Counted from the stretch's first letter, positions 34,352 to 46,276 are shown. The stretch: DNA of 64,000 nt from Leptospira fluminis (GCF_004771275.1 NZ_RQEV01000011.1:313766-377765), one strand, 5' to 3'. Notes: a model not told the origin generated them from the sequence alone. Numbers and translations are program-made.

Positions 34352-36466
34352 TTACTCTTCCCGGAACTTACGAAGAGTGTCCGCCAATGCAGCGAATTCC
34401 GGATTCTTTGCAGTGACGTTCTCCAGATATTCCAGAACGGAGTCCAGCCAGGCGGAATCGAATTCGAGTTCCTTCCGTATGAACACATGTCGGACGGAAT
34501 TCATAGAGCGAATCTCGATATATCTCCGCTTCTGGTCATAGTATATGAGGTCGGCAACTTTGTCTTTTCCGAATTCGGGGGAAGCGACGGTGTTCACAAC
34601 TTCGTCCAACCAGATCAATCCGTTGTTATTTCGGTCCACATAATCGATGACTTTCTGCAGTTTCGGAGGAATCAACAGGGACTTCTCCTTGGGACCGACG
34701 ATAACACCTAAGGACTTTTTACGTTTTGTCTGAGACTCCGTGCTTTCCGATTTTGGAGAGGATTGTTTCTGTGCGTTCACGTTCTTGGCGGATCCGATCG
34801 ATTCATCGAGGGTTTCGAAATCCTTCTTTTCCGTCGAGGCGACTGCAATTCCGAAAAGCCCGAGAATCCATTCCAGCAATCGAACGATCCAGGATTTAGA
34901 ATCCTGCTCAGCCTTACGTTTTTGTTTTTCCGTTTCTTTTTCCCACTCCGAAATCGCTTTCGATAGCCGCAACTGTTCGTCTATCGCGACTTCGGAATCC
35001 ACTCCCTCGGTTACTTCCCGCAAAAAAGCATAAATCCCTTTTGCTTGACCGTTCTTGCGGATCATATTATGAACGGAGGTTCTCTTATCCTTGGTGTACA
35101 AAAATGCCGGGATAACGTTTTCCAAAGCAAGGGTCAAAAGTCCCGGAGCGGATCCGGTCGCCTTTTCTCTTTTCAGAATATCGTTTCTGCTTTTTATTTT
35201 CTCCAATATTTGATCTAGAATTTCCGCCTTATTCAACCCGGCCGCTTGGATCGCCGCGTCTTTCAATTTAATGGAATTCTGATCGACTACCAACGGTTCC
35301 TTGGTCTCGCGGATACGGATCACGATATCGGTGAATGCGAGATTGATTAAAGATTCCTTTCTCAGCGTTGAAAGGGAATTCATCGATTGGATCAAAACTT
35401 CGAACGCCTGGAGAAAAAGATCCGATCCCTCCCAGTTTTTTCCGGAAGTAAAAGCCGGGTGTCTCCGAAGTTCCGCAAGAAACTCCGATCCCTGCATCAT
35501 TCCGTCCGACTGGATCCAACTCGTCTGTTCGGCAGGAAGGAGATGAAAGAGAATCCTTCTCGCCAGAGAAATAAAGATCTCGTAAACGATTTCCATCTCC
35601 GTCTCTTCGTTAGTGGCTCCCGTCTTAGGATCCGGAGATGAGTCGTTTATCAATTCGTCCAAAGAGGGCTGTACTAGATGAAACTCCTGATGAAGTTGCA
35701 GCAAAGGGGGACGGTTTCCCCTTCTCTCCAGCGCGGTGATTGCATCACCTTCGGTCTTAATTTGTGCGAGAAATTCGGAAATCTCGGGCGGCTTTTTGGA
35801 TAGAATCGAAACGAAAGTTCCGAGAATTTCCTCGTTCAGCTTTAGATTCCGATGTAGAAAGGATTCCATGGAGAACGTAATCAGATTTCTCATGGACAAG
35901 GACAGATTTTTAGAATCCTGAAAATCGACTGGATTTCCTTTTTCGTCGGTGTTTATATATTGTCTCTGAACCCATTCTCTTAGTTCTCCGCTGTTTTTCT
36001 TTTCCATAAGGATGAAATCCCGACGGTGAATGAACTGTAAAAACGCGGAGGCGCTTTGCGCCAGACAAGCGAGCTTTATTTTTTGAACCTGCTCGGATTT
36101 TCTGGATGCCGGTCTTAAAACTACGTTAGAAAGTCCTAATTCCTTAGTCTCTTCCGAGACGAACATATACTGGTATAAAACGAAACCGTTCTTATTCTCG
36201 AAATACGTTAGATCCGCCGGCTTTAGAAATTGAAGTTGCTCGAATTTCGCTAGAGCAAAAGGGGATTGATTGAATAAAAAGAAGTTCTCCACTCCTTTTT
36301 CGATCAAATCCAAGTCCCGCATCGCTTTCGGATTGGTTTGGAGGAGCAGATTTCGGAGTTCCTCTTCCGGAATCAAATCCACTCTTTCCGGAGGGACGAT
36401 TCCTAATTCTTGGGCAGGAAGTCCTAGTTCGGGCGAGGTTTTTGGAGATCTATCCGCTTCGGGCAT
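34352..36466 (-). CDS. Large protein of unknown function with an EF-hand-like loop
   Basis: 704 residues, mostly helical. There is no signal peptide. A hydrophobic amphipathic stretch lies at about residues 530-550 ([19 protein letters not shown]). After a Ser/Gln-rich linker, residues 611-622 read [12 protein letters not shown], a full 12-residue EF-hand calcium loop (D1, N3, N5, G6, I8, E12), sitting between helices [11 protein letters not shown] and [10 protein letters not shown]. Only one such loop is seen. The rest matches no family I know. It lies between fumC and the malic enzyme gene, 56 and 123 bp away. Confidence 0.7.
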   Translation of the reverse strand: MPEADRSPKTSPELGLPAQELGIVPPERVDLIPEEELRNLLLQTNPKAMRDLDLIEKGVENFFLFNQSPFALAKFEQLQFLKPADLTYFENKNGFVLYQYMFVSEETKELGLSNVVLRPASRKSEQVQKIKLACLAQSASAFLQFIHRRDFILMEKKNSGELREWVQRQYINTDEKGNPVDFQDSKNLSLSMRNLITFSMESFLHRNLKLNEEILGTFVSILSKKPPEISEFLAQIKTEGDAITALERRGNRPPLLQLHQEFHLVQPSLDELINDSSPDPKTGATNEETEMEIVYEIFISLARRILFHLLPAEQTSWIQSDGMMQGSEFLAELRRHPAFTSGKNWEGSDLFLQAFEVLIQSMNSLSTLRKESLINLAFTDIVIRIRETKEPLVVDQNSIKLKDAAIQAAGLNKAEILDQILEKIKSRNDILKREKATGSAPGLLTLALENVIPAFLYTKDKRTSVHNMIRKNGQAKGIYAFLREVTEGVDSEVAIDEQLRLSKAISEWEKETEKQKRKAEQDSKSWIVRLLEWILGLFGIAVASTEKKDFETLDESIGSAKNVNAQKQSSPKSESTESQTKRKKSLGVIVGPKEKSLLIPPKLQKVIDYVDRNNNGLIWLDEVVNTVASPEFGKDKVADLIYYDQKRRYIEIRSMNSVRHVFIRKELEFDSAWLDSVLEYLENVTAKNPEFAALADTLRKFREE

Positions 36467-36589
36467 AATGTTTCTCTCTTTTCGCCCCGGAGATTCCCTA
36501 GCGATATTGCTTCAGGTACATTCTCGGAGAAGGCGACTTCTTTCTTGAGCTTCGAAACCGACCCGTCGGCCTTTCTTCCGAAACTTTCC

Positions 36590-37852
36590 TTATGCCCGCA
36601 TCAAACCTTCCAAAAAAGCGATATATTTCTCCCTTCCCGGATACGGTCTTCTTGCGGTACCGCTTTGGACGGCGGCTTCCGCTACTGCAGGCGCTACATG
36701 GTATAAGACGCGCTGATCGAACGGTTTCGGAATCAAATAGTCTGGGCCAAATTTGAATTTTTCCCCTCCATAAGCCGCGCTCACGGATTCCGGTACGTCC
36801 AAACGGGCAAGTTCCGCAAGCGATCTCGCTGCCGCCAATTTCATTTCCAGTGTAATATGTCTGGCTCGAATATCCAAGGCCCCGCGGAAAATAAATGGGA
36901 AACCCAAGACGTTATTTACTTGGTTCGGATTATCGCTTCTACCGGTTCCCATGATCAAATCCGATCTTACACTTTTGGCGACAGAATACGGAATTTCCGG
37001 ATCGGGGTTTGCCAACGCGAAAATCACCGGAGATTTTGCCATGGATCGGACCATCGACTCGTCGACCATATCTGCAGCGGAAACACCTACAAAAACGTCC
37101 GCATTTTGCATGACGTCCGCCAAGGTCCTGGCTTTGGTATTTTGCACATACTTCTTCTTGGTCTCGTTTAGGTCGGTACGTTCGTGATGAATCACTCCTT
37201 TGGTATCCACCAAAAAGATGTTTTCTTTCCTCACCCCGATATGTTGCACCAACTCCGCGATCGCAATACCGGCGGCTCCGGCTCCGCAGATCACAAGCTT
37301 AATTTCGCTAGGCCGTTTTCCGTTCAGCTCGAAAGCATTTAAGAGCCCTGCTACGGTAATGATTGCCGTACCGTGCTGGTCGTCGTGGAAAACGGGAATA
37401 TTCATCTTTTGTATGAGTTGTTCTTCGATATAAAAGCTTTCCGGAGCTTTAATGTCCTCCAGATTGATTCCGCCGAACGTAGGTTCTAGCATTTTCACCG
37501 CGTTCACGAACTCTTCCGGATTCTTCGCGTCCACCTCGATGTCGAAAACGTCGATTCCCGCGAATTTCTTAAACAATACGGCCTTCCCTTCCATGACCGG
37601 TTTCCCGGCCGCCGGACCAATATCTCCTAATCCTAAAATCGCGGTGCCGTTAGTGATAATTCCGACAAGATTTCCCTTGTTCGTGTATTCATAGACTAGG
37701 TCCGGATTTTCTTTGATTTCCAGACAAGGATAAGCTACCCCGGGAGAATAGGCCAAAGAAAGATCATAGGAATCGCGAGTCGGTTTTGTGGGAACTACTT
37801 CGATTTTGCCTTTAGGGTGCTGAGAATGATATTCGAGCGATTTTTCTCTCAT
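36590..37852 (-). CDS. NAD(P)-dependent malic enzyme, short form
   Basis: 420 residues from ATG 37852; a TTG 8 codons upstream (37876) is possible. It carries the signature region [15 protein letters not shown], the catalytic Tyr in [20 protein letters not shown], the metal site [12 protein letters not shown] and the Rossmann [12 protein letters not shown]. Ends at [15 protein letters not shown], so it is the catalytic core without the phosphotransacetylase-like C-terminal domain of MaeB. It decarboxylates malate to pyruvate, giving NAD(P)H, and complements fumC next door. The weak hairpin CCGAC-CC-GTCGG at 36558..36569 downstream may be its terminator. Confidence 0.93.
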   Translation of the reverse strand: MREKSLEYHSQHPKGKIEVVPTKPTRDSYDLSLAYSPGVAYPCLEIKENPDLVYEYTNKGNLVGIITNGTAILGLGDIGPAAGKPVMEGKAVLFKKFAGIDVFDIEVDAKNPEEFVNAVKMLEPTFGGINLEDIKAPESFYIEEQLIQKMNIPVFHDDQHGTAIITVAGLLNAFELNGKRPSEIKLVICGAGAAGIAIAELVQHIGVRKENIFLVDTKGVIHHERTDLNETKKKYVQNTKARTLADVMQNADVFVGVSAADMVDESMVRSMAKSPVIFALANPDPEIPYSVAKSVRSDLIMGTGRSDNPNQVNNVLGFPFIFRGALDIRARHITLEMKLAAARSLAELARLDVPESVSAAYGGEKFKFGPDYLIPKPFDQRVLYHVAPAVAEAAVQSGTARRPYPGREKYIAFLEGLMRA

Positions 37853-37972
37853 ACGAATAGACCAACTTTTTTGCAAATAGGCTTCGATTCTATCTTAATT
37901 CCGAACTTTTCCTTTTCGAATTAGCCGCGGGAATCCGGTTTCTCGCTTACGCAAGTCAAAGCCGAAGTCGAT

Positions 37973-39346
37973 TCATTTACCGACACAAAACTTACTGAAA
38001 ATTCTACCCAGGACTTCTTCCGTGTCCACCCGTCCGTTCACTTCTCCGATTTCGTCGAGAGCTATATCGATTTCCTTAATGTACACTTCCGCAGGAGCGT
38101 TTTCACCGATCAGGGCGAGACACGCGTTCAGAGAGCGGACGATGGAGAGAAAATGATAACGATTTCTTTCCTCCAAAAGGACATAATCTTCCGAGCTCTC
38201 CAAGCTTTGCAGCTTTTCGGAAATTTCACGGATCAATTCGTCGATACCCTGTCTCGTTTTGCAGGAAACCTCGCACACGACCGCGTCGGAAAGTATGTTT
38301 CGGATCGCGGAAGGATTCCAGCCGGGACTCGCAATGTCGAATTTATTGGCGGCAATCACGGCTCCGTTCAGTTTGGAAAGGTTGGATCGCGCAAACTCTC
38401 CCCAGTCGATTTCTTGGGATAGATCGATTACGAACACTCGCACGTCCGCCGAAGAAAATTCCTTTTCGCTCCTTTCGATTCCCATTCTTTCCACCTTGTC
38501 GCCGGTCTCCCGGACCCCGGCCGTATCCGTAAGGCGAATCGGAATCCCGGCAAGCAGAAACTCCTCGCTCACATAATCCCTGGTAGTCCCGGGAATATCG
38601 GAGATAATGGACCTTTCACGCCCGAGGATCAAATTCATCAGGCTGGATTTTCCCGTATTGGGTTCCCCGTACAAAACCACTCGGCTTCGTTCCAGAAGAG
38701 TTTCCGCTTGGCCGGATTTTTTCAGCAGGTTTTCGCAGGTTTCCAAAACCTTTCGAATCCGATTCTTTCTCTGCACTAAAGATTCGAAGGTAAGATCTTC
38801 GGTGGAAAAATCGATTTCCGCTTCGCATTCCGCTTTTAACGAAACCAATTGGCTGCGAAGATTCGAAGCGAGGCGGGAAAGTTCTCCGAAAGCGTTCTTC
38901 TGGGCGAGTTCCAATTCGAAACGCGATCTGGCCTGGATGATCCGACCGATCGCTTCGGCTTCGTTCAAATCCAACTTCCCGTTCAAGAAAGCGCGCTTCG
39001 TAAATTCCCCTTGTTTCGCGGGTCTTGCTCCGGATCGAAAAAGACACTCGAGAATTTCTCTTAATAAAATCGGATTTCCGTGCGCATGAATTTCACAAAG
39101 ATCCTCGCCGGTGAACGAGTTCGGTCCGGGGAAAAAAACAACCACGACTCGATCCAACTTTCTGTCATGATCGACAAAGTTGAGAGTATACGCGTGCCTG
39201 GGTTGAACAGAAATCCGGTTGGACTCGGATTCGATTCCTCTAAGGTGTAAAAGGGAGATTTTCAGCGCATCCGGACCGGAGATCCGTAGGATTCCGATTG
39301 CTCCGGCTCCGGAGGCGGTTGAAACGGCGGCAATGGTATCGGCCAC
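37973..39346 (-). CDS. mnmE: tRNA uridine-5-carboxymethylaminomethyl modification GTPase
   Basis: 457 residues (family about 450). N-terminal tetrahydrofolate-binding domain [20 protein letters not shown], central helical domain, inserted G domain with G1 [16 protein letters not shown]2/G3 [14 protein letters not shown] and [11 protein letters not shown]4 NKFD, and the C-terminal FCVGK with the conserved Cys. With MnmG it modifies the wobble uridine of certain tRNAs. It is the last gene of the rpmH-rnpA-yidD-yidC-jag-mnmE cluster, 8 bp after jag. Confidence 0.97.
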   Translation of the reverse strand: MADTIAAVSTASGAGAIGILRISGPDALKISLLHLRGIESESNRISVQPRHAYTLNFVDHDRKLDRVVVVFFPGPNSFTGEDLCEIHAHGNPILLREILECLFRSGARPAKQGEFTKRAFLNGKLDLNEAEAIGRIIQARSRFELELAQKNAFGELSRLASNLRSQLVSLKAECEAEIDFSTEDLTFESLVQRKNRIRKVLETCENLLKKSGQAETLLERSRVVLYGEPNTGKSSLMNLILGRERSIISDIPGTTRDYVSEEFLLAGIPIRLTDTAGVRETGDKVERMGIERSEKEFSSADVRVFVIDLSQEIDWGEFARSNLSKLNGAVIAANKFDIASPGWNPSAIRNILSDAVVCEVSCKTRQGIDELIREISEKLQSLESSEDYVLLEERNRYHFLSIVRSLNACLALIGENAPAEVYIKEIDIALDEIGEVNGRVDTEEVLGRIFSKFCVGK

Positions 39347-39353
39347 TGCCGTT

Positions 39354-40064
39354 TCAGTAATCGTTCACTTCTTCGAGAAGATCGCCGTTAGGGCTTTTAT
39401 CGACCACGTCTTTGTATTTGTGACGATCCTTCATCGGAATAATACGGACTTTTTTATAAGTACCGTTTCCTTCCGAACGGGTAAATACCTTCTCGTTCTC
39501 CTGGAGCGCCATGTGGACGATCCTTCTTTCGAAAGGGTTCATCGGCTCCAGTAATTTCGATTTTCCCGATTTTGCGACGGAGGCAGCCACGGATTTACTC
39601 AAACGGATCAGGGAAAGTTCCCGCTTGTCGCGATAAGATTCCGTATCCAAAACGATTTTTCGACCGTGACGGATCTTAGAATCGACCATCAGGTTCACCA
39701 AAAATTGAAGAGCATCCAGAGTTGCTCCCCTTTTTCCGATGATCAAACCCGATTCCCGACTCGTGACTTCGATGTAAATTTTTCCGTCCACATCGCCCAT
39801 TCCGACTACTTCCGCTTCGATTCCCATCTTACGGAGTAAAGTAATCACTACTCCGTGTATGATTTTCTCCGCCGGAAGATCCACGTTCAGAACGAAAGCC
39901 CGAATCACTGCGGGCTTCTTTTGGGTTAATCCTAGAAATCCGGATTTTCCGGATTCCACCGTCTCGAATCTAACGTCCCCGGAGTCCAATCTTAAAGTCT
40001 TAAGAATGAATTCTTCCGCTTCGACTTTTGTTTTTCCTTCAGCTTCGAATATATAGTTTTCCAT
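39354..40064 (-). CDS. jag: Jag/KhpB RNA-binding protein
   Basis: 236 residues with the three Jag parts: the Jag-N domain ([20 protein letters not shown], ending [13 protein letters not shown]), a KH domain ([20 protein letters not shown]) and an R3H domain ([20 protein letters not shown]). It works as an RNA-binding partner of KhpA and is almost always next to yidC, as here (23 bp). The C-terminal 30 residues after the R3H domain are basic then acidic. Confidence 0.95.
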   Translation of the reverse strand: MENYIFEAEGKTKVEAEEFILKTLRLDSGDVRFETVESGKSGFLGLTQKKPAVIRAFVLNVDLPAEKIIHGVVITLLRKMGIEAEVVGMGDVDGKIYIEVTSRESGLIIGKRGATLDALQFLVNLMVDSKIRHGRKIVLDTESYRDKRELSLIRLSKSVAASVAKSGKSKLLEPMNPFERRIVHMALQENEKVFTRSEGNGTYKKVRIIPMKDRHKYKDVVDKSPNGDLLEEVNDY

Positions 40065-40087
40065 ATCGTTTTCCTCGATATATGAGT

Positions 40088-41941
40088 TCAGGCCTTCACA
40101 GGGCTTTCATCTTTCTTTCGTATATTAGTGATCCATTGTTGCACGATCGAAAGCAGGTTGGTAACGGTCCAATACAGAGTCAACCCGGAGGGCATACTCC
40201 AAAGGAAGAATACCATGATGAGAGGCATCACGTACATCATTACCTTCTGATTCGGATCCGTCGGCACGGTGGTCAATCGCATGGACAGGAATTGGGTTCC
40301 CACCATCAGTAAAACCAGAAGGTTCAGCGAAAGTCCTTCCTTGCTTAGATAAGGAATAGAAGGGGAAGTCCACACGAAATCCGGTTCGCTCAAATCCTTG
40401 ATCCAAAGGAAAGGCGACTTCCAAAGATCGATCGTATCCGCAAATGCAACGTATAATGCAAAGAAAATAGGTAACTGAATCAGCATGGGAAGACATCCCC
40501 CAAGTTGCGAAAGCGGATTCATATTATGCTTTTTGTAAAGCTCCATCATTTTCTGCTGACGCTTTTCCGGATCTTTCGCGTATTTCTCGTTTATTTTCTT
40601 CAATTCGGGAGAAAGCGCGCTCATCTTTTTCATCGATTCCGCTTGCTTTTGATTCAGCGGATAAAAGACGAGTTTGAATAACAAAGCGAAGAGAATAATT
40701 CCGAATCCGTAATTCGGAAACGTGTAATGATAGGATTGCTGTAGGAACCAAACGATCCCGTTGCGGATCGGAGTAAAAATCCCTTGGTTGAAGGACTTGT
40801 TCAGATCGGGGCTCAAACCTGCAAAGGGGGATTTCGGATTCCGAAACGGATCCAACTTAGGATCCCTAAAAAGCATACCGTCCCATTCACGGATTCCCAC
40901 GTAATTTGCAAAATCCAGAACTTCGGATTTACCCGGTTCCAGCTCGATGTCCGAGTAAGTCAAAATCACTCCGGACTCGTTTTTCTTACGGTTATCCAGG
41001 AGAATTCCTTCCGCATGCTTGTTCAAGGAATCGGAAACGGCGAGAAAATACCGGCTTCCCGCACCGACAAAATCGACCCCCTCTCCGGAACTCACAACTT
41101 CCTTAAATCGATCGTCCCCGTTCGGAACTCCGGTAAAAAAGTTCCGGATTCCTTCAAAGAAGTCCCAAGCGGAACCGCCGTCCACAAAGTCCTTCATACT
41201 TCCATCCATACGATAGACTCGGAAGAATTTGGAGAGTTCCTGATCGTTCGCTTCCCGATTTTGCGGGACGGGTCCGATACTTCCGAAAGTCCTCAGATAA
41301 GCGGGTTTTTCGCGACGGGAAAAAGCCAACTTATCCTTTCCGATGTTCGTGATGGAAATCTCGGTTTTAAAATAATTCTCTTTGGGAAAGAATTGGAACG
41401 TTTTCTTCAGAAGGACGTTGTCTTTGGAAGAGGTAAAAGTGAACTTTAAATTTTCCTTATCTTCTTCGGATTTAAAATTGATCCGGTTCCAATCCGAAGA
41501 ACCGATCGCTTCCTTACTATCCGAAAAATTGAAATCGAAGCCTTTGCCCCGGGAAAGTTCTATCGCCCTATATTTGGCGCCTTCCACTTCGATTTCGTCG
41601 TAATCCGCACGGGCGACTTTGACTTCCTTTCCTTCCGAACTCGTATAATCCTTAATGTACAATTTTTCGATCCTAGCTCCGAGGCTGGACAGAAAAACGA
41701 TATGCGAATCGGTTTTGAGGACGAACTTTCTGATTTCCTTAGGATCTACTTTCGCTGCGGTGCTTTCGGTAGGTTGCGTTAGAGTCTCTTTGGGTTGTTT
41801 CGAAACCTCGGTTTTTTGTTCCGTCTGCTTATTTTGCGGCTTCGGCTTTCCGAGATCCGGATTGAGAAAGTAGTTCGCGACGAACCAAATTCCTAAACTG
41901 AGCATTAAAGCGAGAAAAAGCCTATTTTGTCTGTCTTCCAT
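40088..41941 (-). CDS. yidC: Membrane protein insertase YidC
   Basis: 617 residues, the Gram-negative long form. One N-terminal membrane helix ([20 protein letters not shown]), a periplasmic beta-sandwich P1 domain of about 330 residues, then the five-helix insertase core: [60 protein letters not shown] and [20 protein letters not shown]. The conserved hydrophilic-groove Arg is not obvious: the pre-core helix shows [11 protein letters not shown] with Lys. It inserts membrane proteins with or without Sec. Confidence 0.97.
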   Translation of the reverse strand: MEDRQNRLFLALMLSLGIWFVANYFLNPDLGKPKPQNKQTEQKTEVSKQPKETLTQPTESTAAKVDPKEIRKFVLKTDSHIVFLSSLGARIEKLYIKDYTSSEGKEVKVARADYDEIEVEGAKYRAIELSRGKGFDFNFSDSKEAIGSSDWNRINFKSEEDKENLKFTFTSSKDNVLLKKTFQFFPKENYFKTEISITNIGKDKLAFSRREKPAYLRTFGSIGPVPQNREANDQELSKFFRVYRMDGSMKDFVDGGSAWDFFEGIRNFFTGVPNGDDRFKEVVSSGEGVDFVGAGSRYFLAVSDSLNKHAEGILLDNRKKNESGVILTYSDIELEPGKSEVLDFANYVGIREWDGMLFRDPKLDPFRNPKSPFAGLSPDLNKSFNQGIFTPIRNGIVWFLQQSYHYTFPNYGFGIILFALLFKLVFYPLNQKQAESMKKMSALSPELKKINEKYAKDPEKRQQKMMELYKKHNMNPLSQLGGCLPMLIQLPIFFALYVAFADTIDLWKSPFLWIKDLSEPDFVWTSPSIPYLSKEGLSLNLLVLLMVGTQFLSMRLTTVPTDPNQKVMMYVMPLIMVFFLWSMPSGLTLYWTVTNLLSIVQQWITNIRKKDESPVKA

Positions 41942-41943
41942 TC

Positions 41944-42171
41944 CTATTTCCTTTTAGGGTTGGGGGGTAAAGGGTCTTCACCGGCGGCGAAGAAGGGATT
42001 GCAGCGAAGGATCCTTTTTCCGGAGAGAAAGGACGCCTGAAAGAAATTATATTCATGAAACGCCTGCAAAGCGTATTCGGAACAACTAGGTGTAAATCTA
42101 CAAGCGGAGGGGAGAACGGGTGAAATCCAACGTTTGTACAGAGTAATCAGAAAGATAGCCAACTGATTCAT
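41944..42171 (-). CDS. yidD: Membrane protein insertion efficiency factor YidD
   Basis: 75 residues. The family core is clear: [30 protein letters not shown], with three conserved Cys/Ser positions, and [15 protein letters not shown]. Start overlaps the rnpA stop by ATGA and the stop lies 2 bp before yidC, so the three are translated in series. It assists YidC at the inner membrane. Confidence 0.95.
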   Translation of the reverse strand: MNQLAIFLITLYKRWISPVLPSACRFTPSCSEYALQAFHEYNFFQASFLSGKRILRCNPFFAAGEDPLPPNPKRK

Positions 42172-42488
42172 TGAATTCGTCTCATGAGAAAGGCCAAATA
42201 GGAAATCAATTCACTGTGATCCAGTTCGAAAATCGTCGGCTTTGCCAGCACGGCAATATCGAATCCTTGGGAAAAACCGGGAGCCAATTCCGCTATCGCC
42301 GCCCGAAGTCTTCTTTTGACCCTATTTCGTCGGACCGCAGTTCCTACCGAACGTTCCGGACAATACAAAAATCTATTGTGTCCGATTCCGTTCGGTTTGT
42401 GAACGAGAACCAGCGGAGGTTTCGAAAATCTCTTCCCTAACTGAAAAAGTTCGCGGATATCTTTCCTGGATGTAAGTGTCTCTTCGAT
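42168..42488 (-). CDS. rnpA: Ribonuclease P protein component, non-standard start
   Basis: The RnpA domain is unmistakable: LTSRKDIRELFQLGKRFSKP near the start, then the RNA-contact motif RRNRVKRRLRAAIAEL and a C-terminal helix. The frame opens right after the rpmH TAA (42498..42500), in the same frame as rpmH, and contains no ATG, GTG or TTG until TTG 42368, which would delete half the domain. I therefore take ATC 42486..42488 as the probable start (106 residues), with other non-standard codons possible. An ATG at 42523 lies in a different register and does not lead into this frame. Product binds P RNA for tRNA 5' maturation. Confidence 0.85.
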   Translation of the reverse strand: MEETLTSRKDIRELFQLGKRFSKPPLVLVHKPNGIGHNRFLYCPERSVGTAVRRNRVKRRLRAAIAELAPGFSQGFDIAVLAKPTIFELDHSELISYLAFLMRRIQ

Positions 42489-42497
42489 TTTACTTCG

Positions 42498-42659
42498 TTA
42501 GAACTTCTTTCCGGTTCTTTCATCGGAAACGGTAAGTTTGTAACGGCCTTTTGCTCTTCTACGGGAGAGAGTTTTTCTGCCACCCGGAGTTGCCATTCTG
42601 GCGCGGAAGCCGTGGGTACGGGCGCGTTTGATCCGGCTGGGTTGATAAGTTCTTCTCAT
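42498..42659 (-). CDS. rpmH: 50S ribosomal protein L34
   Basis: 53 residues, start ATG 42659. The sequence [20 protein letters not shown], then [20 protein letters not shown], is classic L34; the tail [13 protein letters not shown] is slightly longer than in E. coli. It leads the rpmH-rnpA-yidD-yidC-jag-mnmE cluster. In many bacteria dnaA precedes it divergently, but here the upstream neighbour is a 5S rRNA gene. Confidence 0.97.
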   Translation of the reverse strand: MRRTYQPSRIKRARTHGFRARMATPGGRKTLSRRRAKGRYKLTVSDERTGKKF

Positions 42660-42806
42660 ATAAATCCCTATGTAATATCTACGATTGCGGTTTTTTGACC
42701 GGGGAAGTCCCCCTCCGTTAGGATTTTCTACCTAAATCGGGCAGTCAACCCGTTTCCCCTAAAAGAAAGTGATACTGGTTTCAAGGGAGGGGATAAAAAA
42801 AGAAAA

Positions 42807-42923
<117 letters not shown>

Positions 42924-42956
42924 AATCTAAGGCCACGTTGTAAGTACCCTTTGGGC

Positions 42957-42962
42957 TGTCAA
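42957..42962 (-). promoter_or_regulatory. Candidate -35 element of the 5S rRNA gene
   Basis: A perfect TTGACA on the minus strand lies about 35 bp upstream of the 5S 5' end, in the 70-bp gap behind mutM. The matching -10 is not convincing. Confidence 0.35.
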
Positions 42963-42993
42963 TGAAAAATCCAAGAGAAATCCGGCTTCCGTT

Positions 42994-43830
42994 TCACGGT
43001 TGGAGCCGATTCCAATCGATAAACTGCTCCCCAGCCATAGGCTGGCAAACAGGACAGAAGAAGGAATCGTGACCCAACACATTAGCGCGGCGGATCTTGG
43101 TTCCGCAATTGGGGCAGGGTTCGTTTTTCCGATTTCTAACTTTTACGTGATCCCGCACCTTGAAATCCAAAGGCGCCTTTTTCCTTCGAATATAATCGAT
43201 GGAATCGGCCAAAACCCTTCTGATGCTTTCATAGAGCCGATGCTTATCTTCCGAAGTGAGTCGGTGGCATGGAGTTTTCGGATGGATCCTTGCCTCAAAC
43301 AGGATCTCGTCCGAATAGGCGTTTCCCAAAACGCTCAACTTGGATTGGTCCATTAGGAAGACTCTGGTTTGCTGACGGCTTTTGTCGATGCGACGCTGGA
43401 ATTCCTCTTCCGTGAATTGCTCCGAAATAAGATCCACTCCTTGTTCCGAATATTTCGGAATCTGTGCGAATTGGCCGGGCAAAGAGAAATACACTTTTCC
43501 CATTCTGACGTCGTCGCTATAATTTAGCACCGATCCTTCCATGCGAAACCGGACGCATAGATCCTTTTTTTTGTAATTCGGCTCGAGCGAGAAGCGACCT
43601 GCCAACATAGGGTGAATTACTACGTTTTTATCCCCTAGGTCGAAATTCAAAAAAGGGCCGTTCCTGTAGAGCCCTCGGAAGGAAGCTCCGACAAATCCGT
43701 CTTCGATTGAGGAACCCGTCAGATTCCGAACTACGATAGGATCCACAATTTCTATCGCGGATATCTTACGACCGATCAGTTCGGGCACAAGACGTTCCTC
43801 AATGATCACTAAATCCGGTAATTCGGGCAT
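42994..43830 (-). CDS. Divergent Fpg/MutM-like DNA glycosylase
   Basis: 278 residues. N-terminal MPELPDLVIIEERLV has the catalytic Pro2 and Glu3. The helix-two-turn-helix region (LSVLGNAYSDEILFEARIHP) and the C-terminal zinc finger (CPNCGTKIRRANVLG, FFCPVCQPM) are complete. Two usual active-site residues are not: the Lys in R-x-G-K-[FY]-L is Pro59 in YRNGPFLNF, and the zinc-finger loop Arg is replaced (GHDSFFC). It may be a damage-recognition variant or have altered substrate use. It is alone, upstream of the 5S gene. Confidence 0.85.
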   Translation of the reverse strand: MPELPDLVIIEERLVPELIGRKISAIEIVDPIVVRNLTGSSIEDGFVGASFRGLYRNGPFLNFDLGDKNVVIHPMLAGRFSLEPNYKKKDLCVRFRMEGSVLNYSDDVRMGKVYFSLPGQFAQIPKYSEQGVDLISEQFTEEEFQRRIDKSRQQTRVFLMDQSKLSVLGNAYSDEILFEARIHPKTPCHRLTSEDKHRLYESIRRVLADSIDYIRRKKAPLDFKVRDHVKVRNRKNEPCPNCGTKIRRANVLGHDSFFCPVCQPMAGEQFIDWNRLQP

Positions 43831-43873
43831 GGTACAACGGTTAATTTTCTAAATGGGATCGTGGAGCGGACGC

Positions 43874-46204
43874 TCATCTCTTCTTCCGACTGGGAAGATA
43901 TTTGTAATATTCCACTTCGATAGTATTAATTAGAAAAGTATAATATTTTACGAGCTTCTTGTCGTATTTCTTCTTTTGAGCTTCGTTACGGAGAAATTCC
44001 GACAATTGGTCCCGAATCAAGGGGGCCTTCAGGTCCGAATGACTGAGTATGATCGTACTAGGCATACCGATCGGAACGATATCGTCCGGAATCGCGATCA
44101 TCGCGGCGTTCTGCAATAAGGCGTATTCCACAGTCGAGGCTACTTTATCGTCGTCAGGCTCCGACTTAAGATAAGAAACGCTTTGGCGGATATTATCGAT
44201 ATTTTCCCAGATCTTTTTCCGAAGGGATTTTCCGTCGTGAATCTTATCCTGGATTTTCGTGAACCGATTCGGAAAAACGAATCTTTCCGCACCCTTTGCG
44301 ATCAGGCTCACTTTCTTTTCTTTCGGGCTTTCCGCCTTTCCAAAATGTTCTTCCGAGTCGTCTTCTTCCTTAAATCCGGAATCCGATACCGAACCTCCCC
44401 CGATAAAAATTCCCGAAAATCCCGTTCCCTGGGATTTGGACATCGTGTTGGGTAAATCCACCTTTTCCCTGTCCCGGAAGAATAGAGCCAGCATTACACC
44501 GATCACCAACGCAACTGGAATTCCCACGAAGATGATGCCGACCGTGCTGAAATGTACGGAGGCGATCAAAAAGAAAAGCATGGTCCCCACGAAGCCGAGT
44601 AGCCCCATCGAAAGATTGAATTTTTTTGCGAGAGCTTCGGATCTTTCCCGCTCTTCCGTCTCTCTTTCTATCAAAAAAGAGTCTTGTTGTAGCTTTACTA
44701 CATGATCCCCTTTCAATTTCGAATTCAGATCGGGGTGCTTTGCCGCGGATAAAGAGGCGTTGATTTCCTTCGCGATGGACAGTTCTCTTTGAAACGACGG
44801 ATTCACTTTGGATTCGGAAGTCAATTTATGGATTACGGCCGCCATATAGCCCGGATCACAAATATAAATCTCGGAACTCCCATCCTCCTTTTGGATCTCC
44901 TTCATGCCGAAGGATGCGGCGAGTTCCTTTTTCAAAATCTCCGAATACGAGGAGATTTGATCCGGTGCGGTGATGCCCACCCCGACCAGCCTTTTCTCCG
45001 AGTTGAATTTATACAGGGTAAGTTGTCCCTGCGTATGGTCCCGGATTTGGGTTTGGATTCTATGAACGAGACTCTTAAAGGCGCCGTCGATTTTCCGTTC
45101 GCTTAATCTGGACTTTTCCTCGATCAGTTTCCGTATAATCTGAATGGAAGACTGACAGGTTTCTCTCACCCTTTTTCCCAGATCGTCCTTTTCCCGATCG
45201 AAAGGATAATCCTCCACCAACTGGATCAGCGCCTCCACTTTCTCGCTGTTTTGCTTTCTTCCTTGCTCCGCCGCTCCGTGAACGTTTTCGAAATCCTGGA
45301 TGCGGGACCGAAACAAAGTATAACCCGCCCTTTCCGCTAATTGTTTTAAGTAAGTAAGGGCAAAAACTTCCAATCCATCAACCTGCGCACGGTAATGAGA
45401 GATCACTTCCGGCTGGTGAACGTATGTTCCATCCGGATTCAACATGAGATCGTCTATAATGATATGATAATCCGGAAGGATTTGGGTTAAGGCTTCTTTC
45501 GATTTAGCGTAATTGACGAAATCCGACAAAAAATCGGTCATAGGAAGGTAGTGATAAGGTTGAAATCCCCTCCGCAAAAGACTCGCCATTTCGGATTCGA
45601 GCGAGCCTAACTTAGGGTAAAGCCACAACTGACCCGTTTTATTTTTATGTAATATGATTGCACCCGGGCGGTCTTCCTCGAGAATGCGCGGTTTCTTGGA
45701 TCGATTCGCGAGTATCAGATCTATGGTTTCTTCCGAAAATTGAAAGCAGGCTTTTCTATACGGTGTAACGTCCGTCTTAGCTTCTTTCTGAGGAGAAACC
45801 AGAGCGATTTTAGCCATGACTTTATTCGCGTTCCTGACCAAAAACGGATACATCATCGCCGACTTGTTTTTCCCCTTTTTATCTGAATCCAACACCTGAC
45901 GTAACGCCAGATCCACGGATTCCGGAGACTTTGCTTGCTCGCTTAAATTCCGATACTTATTCAGAAGCTCGCCTAGTTTGTCTAGAGTGAGAAGATAGGA
46001 AGGATGGACGCTTTTAGACCCGTGCTTTTCGGTTTTTTTATGCCAATCTCTCAGTTCATCCAGAATGCAACGGGAAGTGGCGGATAATCCCACCGCTCCG
46101 TCATTTAAGAAAATATAGTCGGGCTGTAGTCCGTCTATATCGGCGACTTTAGATTGGTCCGAGGATAATTCTTCAAAGGATAATTCTTGCTCCAAAGTTT
46201 CCAT
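43874..46204 (-). CDS. Large protein of unknown function with two membrane helices
   Basis: 776 residues, largely helical and charged. Two adjacent membrane helices lie at about residues 550-590 ([20 protein letters not shown] and [20 protein letters not shown]), followed by a Gly/Ser-rich linker ([16 protein letters not shown]) and a folded C-terminal domain with [20 protein letters not shown]. The N-terminal 550 residues are therefore probably on one side of the membrane. No family recognised. Single gene, 43 bp upstream of mutM and 135 bp from avtA-like gene. Confidence 0.7.
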   Translation of the reverse strand: METLEQELSFEELSSDQSKVADIDGLQPDYIFLNDGAVGLSATSRCILDELRDWHKKTEKHGSKSVHPSYLLTLDKLGELLNKYRNLSEQAKSPESVDLALRQVLDSDKKGKNKSAMMYPFLVRNANKVMAKIALVSPQKEAKTDVTPYRKACFQFSEETIDLILANRSKKPRILEEDRPGAIILHKNKTGQLWLYPKLGSLESEMASLLRRGFQPYHYLPMTDFLSDFVNYAKSKEALTQILPDYHIIIDDLMLNPDGTYVHQPEVISHYRAQVDGLEVFALTYLKQLAERAGYTLFRSRIQDFENVHGAAEQGRKQNSEKVEALIQLVEDYPFDREKDDLGKRVRETCQSSIQIIRKLIEEKSRLSERKIDGAFKSLVHRIQTQIRDHTQGQLTLYKFNSEKRLVGVGITAPDQISSYSEILKKELAASFGMKEIQKEDGSSEIYICDPGYMAAVIHKLTSESKVNPSFQRELSIAKEINASLSAAKHPDLNSKLKGDHVVKLQQDSFLIERETEERERSEALAKKFNLSMGLLGFVGTMLFFLIASVHFSTVGIIFVGIPVALVIGVMLALFFRDREKVDLPNTMSKSQGTGFSGIFIGGGSVSDSGFKEEDDSEEHFGKAESPKEKKVSLIAKGAERFVFPNRFTKIQDKIHDGKSLRKKIWENIDNIRQSVSYLKSEPDDDKVASTVEYALLQNAAMIAIPDDIVPIGMPSTIILSHSDLKAPLIRDQLSEFLRNEAQKKKYDKKLVKYYTFLINTIEVEYYKYLPSRKKR

Positions 46205-46276
46205 GAGCGTCCGAAATGAACAACAATCCGGGAGGCGGATTTCGCGAATATTCTAGAAACCAGAATCGCGGATCCG

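Noticed and set aside
42501..42523. ATG 42523 inside rpmH as start of rnpA
   Set aside because: It is in another register; reading from it does not enter the RnpA frame.
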